Translations under genes and position numbers: made by a program
DNA from: Carettochelys insculpta
Lineage: Eukaryota; Chordata; Testudines; Carettochelyidae
Reading direction: 5' to 3'
DNA: 64,000 bases
Assembly: GCF_033958435.1 (NCBI RefSeq)
Contig: NC_134161.1
Location: 3,100,001-3,164,000 of the forward strand
The notes under the pieces: model-generated
What the model was told of the DNA's origin: nothing
Seen by the model: only the letters and a program-made list of their open reading frames with translations
Database searches by the model: none
Part shown: piece after piece, positions 1 through 12,281 of the stretch
Position numbering within the stretch: the stretch's first letter is position 1
Layout of the letters: each line of letters begins with the position of its first letter

Positions 1-3000
1 TTCCCCCTCACTCCTCCCATTTGCAGCAGCCTGTTCCTGTGTGCACGCAGGTTGCTGTAGCACCTTTAAGGCCTATGTCCCAGAACCATGGTAGCACTTG
101 CTTTGTGCTCTCAGCTGAAGAGTCTTGAAGTGGTTCCAATTTTGGGCCATCACATGCCACCCAATGCACCTAAATCCATCCTGCCCTATAGTCCCCCTCT
201 TAGTCCAGTCCTGGGCTGAGTGATTCTAAATCCAGACCTGAAGCCCTGCCTGCTGTTCACATCCTGGGAATTTCTTGCTCAAATGGTATTGAACCGAACT
301 AGGGGCAAAGCAGCAATGCTAACAAGTGGGGATTTGGGGGGGAAGCCACCCTGTTCAGTTCATATTTGACTTGATGTAGCATCGAACCCAACGATTAGTC
401 TTTAGTACAAAGGGTTTGCCAGTCTAGCTAAACTCCCATAGCTACCCAGAAAAATTCTCCGGCGGAAACACAGGGAACACTGACAGAAGGGCTTAATCCG
501 CCTCCCCAGATTACATAAACAATATCTACCAAATACCTCTTTTGTCAGTATAAGGGGCAAGGACTTGCTCTCTGAGTTTTGTCACTTAAACGGCTACTCC
601 TTCATAGTCCTAACCAAAATACATGTGCTGGCAAAACATCGTAGTATACCCTTGTAACAAACAAGGGGAAGCTAGTGGGCACACTGCTGGGCTACCCATC
701 CAAGATGCCACAGAGCAAAGCAGTTCTGTAAAAAAGAAACAGCTCTGGCCATTAAATAAACAAAATTGTTTCTTCCTTTCCCAGGGCCAGCCACTCCACA
801 GTCATTTCAGGACATTCGGCCACCTCTCCGTTTCATATCTTCAGTTTAATTCTCACCACTTCATTAAAATCTGACCTTCCTGGCCCTCTGTGGCCACTGC
901 AAATGTCCAGCCAGAGAGACCATTATATTTCAAAGGCTATTAAACTGTCCCGTGGCATTTTAGCTTCTTTTTTATGTTGGTTAGCAAATCGTCAATCACC
1001 ATCAGCAAGCAGCGTATGGCAAAGAGCGGAAAATAATATGAAAGCATCGAAGGCTAAACCAATGAAATTCCCTTTTCTTATGTGCAGAGGGAAGATCAGG
1101 GGGAACTTCAGTTAATTATCTCATTGGGTTTATTGACACATCACTGGAGGTTTCAAAGCTGTCAGTGTGTGACTTGAGACAAACAGGTACTGAGGTAAAC
1201 TGTACGAGAAAAGAGAGAGGAAAAGTGTCTTAGATATAAATTCCTATGACTTAGCCTGGCTTCATGAGAAGTGAAGGCTGGGACTGACTCACCCTCTAAA
1301 CTATCTTTAGTGTGATGGTTTGGGTTTCTGATGGAGTGTTCAGCGAATGCAACTGAGCAGACAGGTAGGAGCAGCTTTTCTGAGTGGCAGATGATAATGT
1401 GTTCTGGGGGGCGGGGCTAGGCAGTTCATTAGGTTAATTTAACTTTGAGCAGCTGGCAATGAAAGCTATTTTCAGAGCACATCTGCACTAAGTTTGTCAG
1501 TTGCTCAGGGTTTGGTCTCCATTTTTGCACCCATGCTTCAAAGTCAGTGGGTGAGGTGCTGTGATTTGTTGACAACCCTCTTTTTAGGAATATCCCAAAC
1601 ACTGACCAGAGCCACAGGGCAGCGTTTAAGGAGGTAGCCAGCACTGGGTGGGGCTCACCAAATCAGAACAGCCATGGGTACGGGCTGGAACTGAGATGCA
1701 TTCGGGGAAAAGGGTCCAGCATAAGAATTGCAGAGGCTGCTTAAGAACATGCCTTGATAGAACATGGAGTGCCCTTTGGCAAGGAGTGGAGGATAGGCTG
1801 GCAGCATTAGACCCAGCTGCAATAAGACAGCATCGAGCACCCACGTCCATAAAATCAGGCCTGTGATCATGTCTCTGGCTAAGCCCTGAAGAGCCCGAAA
1901 TTACCAGTCACTTTGGAAAACCTCAGCTGTGCCTGCATATGAGGGCTGGTTAAAAGGGTACCAGGATGCACTGCAACCATGCGTCTGCCACAATACCTTT
2001 AGGTACCTTGACAATGTTCCATGTTGCACCATGGGGAAAGTGGGCAATAACGAGAGAGAGAGAAGCCTACAAAGAATGGACCCAGGCGGCACCCGAATGA
2101 TGACTTCTATTCGCACTGGGGAGACGTTTGTTTTATCTAAATGTTTGGATATCTAAATGTTTCAGATTTGGATTTTTTTCCCCCAACAAATGTTACTTTC
2201 TGTGGAAAAGGGAACCCCTTTTCCAGCCACCTCCGCTAGGTATGGGTTTGGTACAGCACCTTAAATGGTGGAGCTTGGTCCTACCACAATATAAAGAGCA
2301 AAGAATAATATGAATAACCCAGCAAAAATGGATTGTCTGTCATCCCAGATCCTCGAAGCTCTTTGTGTGCTGAATGCCTACTGACCTCAATGCAAGTTGG
2401 GGATGCAGAGGCCTGTGAGAATCTGAACTGTATAGACATCCCCCAGAAACTGGGAAGGAAGGTGTTAACTGTCAAGCTCTCTAGCAAGTGCACCTGACAA
2501 CACGTGTAGAAATTTGCGGAGAGGCTGGGCTGGGCTTAGCCAGCTGTGGGGCATTAAGGACATTTCCCAGTGGCTATAAGAGGCAGGGAGCTGGGGGTGT
2601 CCTTGGTTTGCTAGGGAGAGTCAGGTCCCTACCAGGGGAGCTGAAGGAGGGAAAAAGAAAAAGGGGAGTTTTTTTCCCTGGGTTTCAGCTTCTGTGGATG
2701 CTGTAGTCCTTTCCTTCGGGCTTGGCTGAAGTGGGCTGTGTCTCTGGTTTGGTTGGAGTGGTGCTATCAATAGGCACCTCATTGCTTAGACCTGCGAGCC
2801 ACATTTTTCCAGTGAGCTCTGTTCTGTTTTACTTCCAGGGCAGTAACTGCCCCCAGACTTCACACATTTGACCTTATTTCAGAGACCTTCATTATGGAGG
2901 TTGCACCATACAGCTTTGTTAGTTACAGCTTCTTCCAGAGCATACTGAGAAATGGGCCTGATTCAGCCAGGGGCTTAGGTGTGGAGCCCTCCCAGTGTGC

Positions 3001-3937
3001 TGATCACCCTGTGAAGGGACATGTGGGGCTCACAGCATTTTCTGGGCTAGGGAGCAAAGGGAAGGCTGCTTGTAAGAATGCCTACCTCGCCCAGCCCTGT
3101 GACACTGCTTCTGGCTGAGGATCTCAAAACTCTGCACACTTACTCAAAGAGTTGCAATGGGAAGTCAGAAACAAGCTCTTGCATGGCCCAGTCTGCAACA
3201 TTAATCAGGTACTAAGCAGTATGTGCTACACAGTGGTATCAGGACACAGGCTGGTATTTGGTTGTTCCATTTCATTTGCTCATCTTATTACAACAAAAGG
3301 CAGGCCAGCCTTTTCACTTCTCCTCTGTCCATCTCTCCCGTGGTATTTTATAAATAGTGTTGCTCACACAGCAAGGAAAGGCAGAGGTGGTTGGAGAGGT
3401 AGGACTTGGGTGAAGAGTTGTTTAATAACAACACTGGAATGATCTATTACTTACAGCTCTAAGAGAGCAGCTTTTCTCTCCAGGAAGAGCACACCCTCTG
3501 AATCTGCTCCTTCAATTTGCATAGGTAATGGCCAAATTATTAACAGCTCATTAGGAACCCTGCAAAATCAGAGCCATGTGACCAAACAAACCAAGAACTG
3601 CTGGACTCGAGGGGAACAGTGTCCCTTGGCTTATAAATTACAGGGATTGTGAAACCTGTACCAGATTCAAAATTGCAAGTTAAAAAAGCAACTGCGATGA
3701 CAGGTGTAAAAACTGTGGCTCACGGAGTTCTTCTAAAATTAACCTATGAGAAGAGATGTGCAAAATGAAGGTTAAAATGGTCCCAAAGTGATCAGCACAA
3801 ATCTGAGTTGCCTGGAAAGTAATGAATATCCATGGGCTACTGGGAAAAGAGGATTGAGGGCAGGGGTTTAGTGGGTGCTCTGTGTGGGGTGGCTGGAACA
3901 GCCCCATTTCACACATCAAGAATTTAACTCTCTCTTC
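1..3937. other. unique-looking non-coding DNA
   Basis: I see no repeat family, splice-flanked exon or RNA gene here that I can name. The short open frames overlap one another on several frames and strands, as chance frames do. Composition is ordinary for amniote intergenic or intronic DNA. Confidence 0.4.
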
Positions 3938-4529
3938 CAGTGTTTCTCATTTTATTTGACCCCGGAACCCTTTAAAACTTGAAAGAATTTTGCAGAGCCC
4001 AGTTCCCAGGCTCTGACCCTGTCTCCCCAAGCTTTACTCCCCATCCCACAAATCTGCCCTTCATCCCCTGCTTAACCCCTCTCAGCTCGAAACCCACCCT
4101 GTGAGCTCCAAATCTGCCCCTCATCCCCAGGCTTAACCCAACTCAGCCTGAAACCAGCCTCTGGGACTAACCCATCTATGGCACTGGCTAGGGAGCCTAT
4201 GCTAGGCAGCCACATGCGCCCAGTGGAAGGAAGGCTGGTGTGGGGGTGTTCTGCTGGCAGCGCATGAGCCAAGCCACACCCACTGAAGGGGCGCAGCCAC
4301 TCGGGTAGCAGAGTGAGTGAGGGGCTCTCTGAAGCTCCCTGCCCTGCCACTGCTGTAATGGAACTAAATTCAGTTGATTTAACAGCCGGATGTCTACCAC
4401 CACCCTTGCCAAACCTACTACATTTAGTTCTACTGTTTCAGTGGCAGCAGGGCAGGGAGCCGCAGAGGAATTTTCTCATGGAGCCCTTATTTGCACTTAG
4501 CTCTGTGGAACACCATTTAGGAAACACTG
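3938..4529. mobile_element. hAT-type non-autonomous DNA transposon relic
   Basis: The element starts CAGTGTTTCTCATTT and ends ATTTAGGAAACACTG, which are inverted copies of each other. The flanking octamers CTCTCTTC (3930-3937) and CTCTGTAT (4530-4537) agree at 5 of 8 positions, fitting a decayed 8-bp hAT duplication. Inside, a roughly 54-bp unit is repeated in tandem (about 4040-4160). A roughly 40-bp inverted repeat with the motif CTCCCTGCCCTGCC lies at about 4334-4372 and 4425-4463. No transposase is present, so it would have depended on one supplied in trans. The hAT assignment is inferred from terminus style and duplication length. Confidence 0.6.
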
Positions 4530-7500
4530 CTCTGTATTGCGCTACTGTATGTTTTCCAGAGGCCCCATTTAGCATGGGTTTGTACACACGCACATGCTCG
4601 CAACGAGCTTCCAGACGAAGGGTGGGATGGGAGACAAAGGCACTGCGTGGGGAAGAGAGTGACCTCAGAGATCGTTCTAGAAGGGCCATTAGTACAATCC
4701 TGCATGGTGATTTTTACGTTCCCGTTTCCAAGCCATATAACAACCTGGGAAGCTCTGAATATTTCTTCCATCCATGCAGATGCAGGGATGGCCGTCATTA
4801 ATGGACTCAGTGATGTGTAGCTAGACTTTTGCACAGTCCTTGCCGGCTCTGTTTTCTGGCCTCTCTCCAGCACTATCAGCTCTTCCACTTTCATAAGTGC
4901 TCTGTGAATTACCCCTACAATTTAAAGAATGGGGAAAAATTATAAATTGATGAGAAGCCAATCTTGCCCAGCAGATGTCTTTGTCAGGAGAGAAAGCCCT
5001 GGAGTCCTCGAATGACTGAAAAAAAAAAGTAAAAAATGGTTAAAAATATAAATTAAAGAAGAAAGAACTGGTTTCAATCAATAACCCTTGCATTATTGAC
5101 TGCTCCTGCCATTACTTTCTTATATCCCGGTAATCTTGTAGGGGAATTCTATGAAGAGCATATGTGTGGGAGATAAGATGGCCATTGTCAAAAAGTTATA
5201 ATTCATTCCACTCCCGAGCTGATAGGCATGCCATGTACTGGTTTTTTTCCACCTTGAGTGATTCGGTATCATTGCAAATGACATGACATCATTATAGCCC
5301 AGCCATATTAAATATTATCAAAGGAGCCATCTCACATGTCTGTTGAGCTGTCATTATAGACAGGAGAACTTGTCTGAGTAGAACTTCTGCTTTCGCTTTT
5401 GTCAGCTCGAGTTTAGACAGATTTCTGACGCTTAAAAGTTGCTGTGACACGCAAGTTTTTGCACTGGAGAGGAGTGGGGGGAGGGCAAAAGTTGGGATAA
5501 CAAGTTTCATATGACATATATCTATAGCTACAGTTTTTCTAGTGCAGTATTTCTTGTGTACGGTGTTGCCTTGGCAGCCCTGAAGACTGCAATCCTTGAT
5601 CAGCCTCAGAACATGGGCAAACTGGAGACTGCAGGCAAATTTCTCAATGACCTTGCAATGTGATTCAGTTCTGTCCTGGAAGTGGCCACCTTTAGTAAAC
5701 TAGAAGAGCTGGTCAAGATGTTTATATTTGCTCCTGTGGAAAAAAAAAATTGAACATAAAGGAATTTTTTTTGTGTTTTGTCAAAATTTTGCTTTCAACA
5801 TTTTAGAGTATTTTACAACAAACTACCCCTCAAATTCACCACCCACAGATGCTCACCCTGAAATTTTTGTTGTAAGGAAAGAGCCAGTTCTGTAGAACAG
5901 ACTCCTTGAGATTGACTGCTAATGCTATTAGTTGTTGAAGAACTTGTTTTAGAAAAAGAGATCTGTTCATTGGGAAATGAACCAGGACAACTCCCCTATT
6001 TCACATAGGCAAATGAACAGCTATCAGCTGGCAAAACAATTTTCAGACTTTATTGTCTGAAGACAGACACGCGCAAGTACCCTAGAAGTAAAAGACTCTA
6101 GAATTTGTTTCAAAAGTGAACAGTGGTGCCACTATTTTTGGGTGCCTGAGTGGAAACACCTCAAAGGAGCCTGATTTTTGGAAAATGCTGATAGCCTTTC
6201 TCTGAGACTCAAGCTGAACACACCTAATTGTTACCAGTGTTAAAAATCTTGGCCTCTGTGTCTATCATCAATCCTATGATCTATCCAATATCTTCATTCA
6301 AACGTATTGAGGTTCACATTGTTTATTTAGAGGATTTTGTCGGAAGTGTGTTTCGGATCCAAATATCCACACCTCAGCATTGGGGGCAGATCAGTAAAAT
6401 ATATGCATGTACCTTCCGCAACTGCAAAATCCTATAGTTATCCCTGAAAGTCAGGGAACTGCCTGGACAAATAGGTAGGTAAGTAGGTGTGTAATTTCCC
6501 ATTCTTCACAGACAAATCCCTATTTGTGGTTCCCTAATGTGGATGCTGCCGATCCAATGCATGCACCTGCATGTTTGCAGATCTGCTTTTGTGTCCCCTA
6601 GTTCTGAATGTAACCCGAAAACCCATTGCTGATCTTGTACATGTCCCAGCAAATTCTCCAACTCCAGGCTGCCAGCTGCTGGCCTCCCGCTTCCCCTGAA
6701 ATTGTCATGAGGCTCTTTCGTTCATAAATTGCATTGGATTTTTGGAGCAGAGAGAGAGGAGAGGAGAACAAGAGCATGAGAAAAAGGCATATACGGTGCC
6801 ACTTTCTCTGGGGCATTGTGTCCAAATAGAAAAGCAAAGGTCTGCTGATTTTTATTATTAAGATTTACAGCTAGGAGTTATTTTTCTTGGCAATCCTGTC
6901 CACTGCATTTATGAGCAGCAATTACAAAGCATTTGGTACCTGGGAAAGCAACGGGCGCTAGATGAAATTCCCTGAGTGTATCACTCTGAGGAGCAAACGT
7001 CTTTGGTAATAAATACCATTGTTCATTAAGGTAAAACACAGAATGCAATCTTTCCCCAGGAAGTCTCTCTCCTCTTCTGAACACCATTTTTTTTTTGCCT
7101 TATTTACAAGGCGTCTTTCCTATCCCTCATGAAATGAAGTAGGCAGCAGGCGCAGAAGTAGAATTGATTAGACTCAGTCATTCAGGGGACCACATGTCAA
7201 ACCAGTGAAAAGCAGAAATTTACTCATGTCAGTTCCATTGTTATTCTCCTGGTTTTGGAGGACTGTTTGCACCTATAAGGGAATTTCCAATGGAGGCAAA
7301 TGATATCAGACTAGCACCTTTGGATGCTGACTTCCTCTATGCATTGTGGGCCAGACTGTATGTTGTGGGGTACATTAAGGAGTCTTACTCCCACCCAGAC
7401 CCTGGTATGGTGGCAAAGTCTCAGGCCTTGTCTGTGCAACCATGGGGTTTTGTCCTAAGTTACACAAGTTCTGAATAATGTAGCTGAAGTTGACATTCTC

Positions 7501-10500
7501 AGGGCTGCTTACCACAGTATCTTCAGTATGGTCAGTCAACAGCTGATGACATCGCTTACTGTTCTCCTTCTGCTGGAGCACCAGAGGCAATGGGAGAGTG
7601 TTCAACAGTCCAGTTACCACATCCATACTCAATGGGATAAACTGACACCTGCTGGATCGATGGCTGCCCCTTGAACCAGCCTGGAGTGAAGACTTGCCCT
7701 TAGTCAAAATCTAGTCTGGTGACAGGTTTAGCTTGGATGTTGATCAGAAGGCATCTGCAGGACCATCCAAGCGTCTGGAACACTGAGGAACAAAGTGATC
7801 CAATCTGTTGTTTTGCAGACATACATAGAACAAAGCATTTTCTCAAAGAGCCAGTTAAAAGAAAAATTATCTTCACTTTCCAGCACCCTCTGGCCTCCTG
7901 CCCCAGGCAATGATTTCTAAACCTCTCCGGGGGCAACAATTCCATTTACTCAGGGCTCTTATTTTCAGGCCTGAGTTGGCAAAGGGTGAAATGTAACCCT
8001 AAGGTTACTAACGTCTTTTACAGAGCTAATGCAGCTCAGTGAAGTAATGAGACACAGTAGCTTTCCCTGCAAATCAAGATGTTATTGTTCCAATGCAATA
8101 TTAATGATCAAGACTGCAACAATTTGTAATGTGGTCATCACAAAAGCAGCTGTTACCATTTACATGTTGGTCTCCCAGAGTACATTATTAAGGTAATATT
8201 TTATCGTGCTTTCTAGCAGCTCAGGGCTGCATTCCTAATGCATGGAGTCAACATTTCTCCTATTTATAAATAATCATTCCTTTCCTTCACTTTAAGTACA
8301 ACTTGAGAGCCGTGAAAAAATTCTGCAAAGCCAGAGGCCACATTTTTTGTGCCTGTCCTTTCTGAATGGGGGGAAAAAAAAAAAAGATGTTGGGAAATAT
8401 CTTGGGAGCTCCATTAGTTTTTAGTTTGCATTTAAAAATAACCCAGTCGGAGTTCTGCTGTCATCACTCTTTGGCACTCAGCTCCAGATCCAACCCCCAC
8501 ACAACTCAATATTTATACATGAGAAAGTAAATGCTCAAAAGATAAAAAATAAATCAGGTTAAAGTCCCACTAAGGGAGCTGGGATTTAGCAAAGGAGGAA
8601 AAAACAAACCAAGAAGCTGCAGTGCTTGAGCTTGACTGCTACAGAAAGCTGTTGCAAACCTAAGCAGAGGAAGCAGCTCCTGCAAAAAGAAACAGGAACT
8701 ATGAGGCTGTGGTCATCTTTGTGGTCTGCACTTGAGGCAGCCCTGGAAGGGTAATCCTTCGGGTTCTGTGAACAGGGAACTTCAAAGTTTTCATCAGAGC
8801 AAGGATCTTAAAATATGGACACTTCTCCAAACTTACTAAATTGTTCAGCTCTACAAAAGTGGACCTTGAAACCAAGGACATGATGTGTTTCTTCTTGTGT
8901 TTTGCAATTTTTGTTGCCCAGCTGGAACCAGCAGGTGCTGAAAGGTGACTCAGACTTGTTTTTTAATGTAAGAATAAAGGGTCAATTGAATTTAGACCAG
9001 CCCTCAATAAAAGAGTGAAGGTTGCACTCCAGTTTTAGGGATGCCTTGGGTGGGTGGGATAGGCAGAAAGCTCTTTCTAGCTAAAAAAAAAAACTTGCCC
9101 AGGCAGTGGCAAGGGGGCAGACTACCTCATTATTGCACTGTTCTTTGCACTTGCCTCCAAAACAGCTGGTTCTGGCACTGTTCGAGGTATGACAATGGGC
9201 TAAATGGACAATGTGTGATCCAGTAATGCAATTTCTCTGTTCCTTTGTATTGGGATCACCAATAACAAGTCACTTAACATCAAGTAGAAATTGGCACAAG
9301 CCACAATATCTAGCTCCAAATGTATATGGCACCACTCGGGCGATTTTGAACAGGAAGTATTAAGAGAAGGAAACGGAAGAAGTTCAGTGATTATCTGATT
9401 TTCCAGCCCTACAAAAGTTGAAATGTCTCTGTTCTTAAGGCTTGAAACTGACAAAATATCCATGCGGAAATTGACAGACTCTTTTTTGAGAGATACAGAC
9501 CAGATGTGTTTCGTCGCTTGCCTCCCAGTACTCATATGTCCTGAATTTGGAACTGCCTCAACCACCAGTCATATTTCACCTGGAAGCTTTTGAATATGAA
9601 ACTTAGCCAGGCCTGGTGTTGGTGTTTGTTATTCCTATGTCTTGGGAGGTACACTTATCCCCAGCAGCCATTAGGTTGTGAATCTAAAAGATGGGAGGGA
9701 TGAGAATTTGCCAGCAAAGCTTTTCCTGAAGCAAGGTCCCCTGGGGAATTTCAGCTCATATCCATCTCCACCTCCTCTCTTGTCACTTCCATCCCATAAG
9801 AACAAACTACAGGAAGGTGATTATCAGGTCAGCAGTAGCCGCTTCAAGGAGCACCTTAAATCATGAGCGTAGAGAGTTTCCGCTGTAATTGCCTGGGATA
9901 ATCAGTGAGATTCTTCCATTTCCTTCTGCTAATATTTCCTGTTCAAAATCACCCAAGTGTTGCCATATAAATTTCAACTGTTAAGCCCACAGCAATAATA
10001 AACATGGGTCTGACGGGACTGGTGGGAGCAGGGGGAAAGCAGTTGTGAGATGGGGTGCTGAACCAATAATTAATTGCTGCTTCTGGTGGTACCCTCCTAA
10101 AAATGTGAGACATCAAATGCCCGAGCAGCTAGCCAGCTCTGGGCATGTGTACATGAAAGAGAATACATGACAGCACAAACACAGGGCCACATTTCCCCCT
10201 CTTGAGTGAACAGCTGCGCAGGGAAAAAGGCTAAGCAGCCATGAACAATTTGGCCTGCAGGCTACAGCCTTCTTCTGGTCAAGTAAGTGTGATATGGCAA
10301 CCTGGAGGGGTGACCTAGGGCCTTCCAGTCATCTTGCTGTTTAGGGGATCCTATGGTACCAGGGGAAGGGCTGTAATTTTTATACGCAGGAGCTCTCCTG
10401 CCCCCCCTCCCTCAATGGGAGTTGGGTTCTAACAGTGCAGCTCCTCTGCAGAAGTGAACAAGCCTCCCAGCTCTGCTAGACAGACTTCAACTAGCACACT

Positions 10501-11247
10501 GAAAATGGAGGCGCTGGCTAACCACCCAAGCTCATACCAAGGGGCAGGGTAAGCTTATGCCTCTGTGGCCAGCCCAAGCCTGTCCCAGTGCTGCAGTGGG
10601 ATTAGCTGTTGTTAATACATTAGCTCAGGCCCCATGAATGACAGTCCATATACCTGGATAAGAAAGCTGGTGTGTGAACACTTTTAGATTTGTTCCTAAT
10701 CTTACCAGGGCCAAGCCACTCTCTAGTCCCTATATTATTAACCCCAAGCCCTTGAAAATCATGAGACTGTCTTAAAAATCAGGAGGGTTTTTTGAATAAT
10801 AAATGTGAACAATAACATTATTTGCCTTTAGGATTCACGTTTCCAAACTTTTTCAGAAACCATAAGGAACAGAAAATAATATATAACAAGAGTCTCACAT
10901 AACCACATGACCCAGCTCTGGGGCTTTGCCAAGGCCATCGAGAATTTTGCAATTTTTAAAATTGAAGGAGTTGACAAAATAGGCCCTGGTTTAAAGTGGG
11001 GAATGTCTGAAAGCCCAAAAAAATGAACATCGCGTATCTAAATAGCAAACGGTATGTGATCTCAAGCCGTTGGCTAACGCTCCTTAGCGGCCTCCAGGGA
11101 GAGCGACGGTTTGGGCGTGAAAGTCAGGAAGATAGGTGTACAAACACACAAATAAAGTGTGAGGAAATAGAATTTGTAAAGAGTTTGTGTATGTCCTGCA
11201 GTAAACACATATCACATTACAAAGCTGTGTGTGCGCTGTTCTTAAAC
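4530..11247. other. unique-looking DNA with AT-rich stretches
   Basis: No mobile element or gene is recognised. Two parts (about 4920-5530 and 8000-8340) are AT-rich, low in CpG, without repeat hallmarks, and dense in homeobox-like TAAT and ATTA words. They resemble conserved non-coding elements by eye, but this needs an alignment. Confidence 0.3.
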
Positions 11248-11390
11248 CAGGGGTTACAAAAAGTATGGTCTGGTGTTGTTTATTCAGGACCCTCTTGTAT
11301 TTACGTGCTTGGCGGCTCTTGAATTATTGAGGGTTTTACCAAATTGGAAAAAAAATGGCTCTTCTTGCTGTTTTGATTGCCAGCCCCTGG
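11248..11390 (-). mobile_element. short hAT-type element, same family as 56012-56446
   Basis: It begins CAGGGGTTACAAAAAG and ends TTGCCAGCCCCTGG. Its interior reads, on the minus strand, the phrase AAAACCCTCAATAATTCAAGAG, which also occurs near 56060 in the larger copy. Terminal inverted repeats of the CAGGGGT...CCCCTG type are typical of non-autonomous hAT elements. Flanking octamers match only partly, so the duplication is worn. It is heavily deleted compared with the larger copy. Confidence 0.55.
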
Positions 11391-11649
11391 TCTAGAGCCT
11401 GTCTGGGTCGGCAATATGAACACACAGAAGATGCAGAGGCAGTGTCAGGAAATTGGGGATTTACGCAGACAGGCTGTGCTGATGAGACTTCTGATCAGTG
11501 GCAGAAGCATGAGTAGAAAGGATGAGAAAGCAGTAGAAAGGCTAAACACACTGTTTCTCATCTCTCTGTATCCCCATCAGCCCATAGCCCTGGGAGACTA
11601 TTTGGTCATTGATGCACTAGGTGCAGAGAAGAGGACTCTAGCGACATAG

Positions 11650-11960
11650 GGAGCACACGTAGGCCCAGGGCTGTAGAGGGACTTTTCAGGCCCCTGAGCA
11701 AAGCGGAAGGGAGACGGGTTCCATGCCCCCAAGAAAGAGCTGGGCCTCAAATGCAAGGGTGAGGCTGAGGTTAGCCTCTCTCCGTCAGCCTTTCTGTGCT
11801 GCCTGGACTGTGCCAGCCAGGGCTCCAGCAGTTATTTAAAGCGCCTGAGGCTTGGGCCGTGGCCATTGGTTGCAGTAGCAGTGGTGGCCACCAGGAGCCA
11901 TTTGAATTGCCGGAGCCTGGGGCAGCTTCCCCCTTTCGTGTCCTCCCCATCTCTGCCAGT
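11650..11960. repeat. GC-rich dispersed repeat fragment
   Basis: The segment contains phrases such as ATTTAAAGCGCCTGAGG and TTTGAATTGCCGGAGCCTGGGGC. Variants recur at about 12297-12430, 19185-19310, 19660-19760 and 25950-26080. Several phrases alternate between a GC-rich block and an AATTTAAAGGG-like block. The class is unknown to me; a GC-rich DNA transposon family is most likely. Confidence 0.35.
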
Positions 11961-12233
11961 GGTCCTGCATAGACAGGCACATCCAACCATTATTACAACC
12001 CCGCTTAATGCTGCACTAACAGGAACCCAGAACAAATGGGAAAAAAAGGTCTGGCCTCTAAGACGTTCGTGGGAAGGGAAGAGTTAATGGGCCCTCTTCT
12101 CTGGGCAGGGAGTCTGACAGACTTGTCAGGCCCCTGGTCAAGGTGTGCGTGAGGGGCTGGCTCTCTGCTCCTTGAAGAGACGGGGGCCTTGGGTGGAAGG
12201 TGTGGGGACAGCCAGCCCTCAGCGCAGCACTGA

Positions 12234-12236
<3 letters not shown>

Positions 12237-12278
<42 letters not shown>
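12237..12278. repeat. (CA)n microsatellite
   Basis: Twenty-one uninterrupted CA units make a simple sequence repeat. The apparent valine-cysteine open frames through it are artefacts. Its length suggests it is polymorphic. Confidence 0.98.

Positions 12279-12281
<3 letters not shown>

Noticed and set aside
12005..12279. Minus-strand frames starting with repeated cysteine-valine
   Set aside because: They are translations of the CA microsatellite plus chance sequence, in two frames at once.
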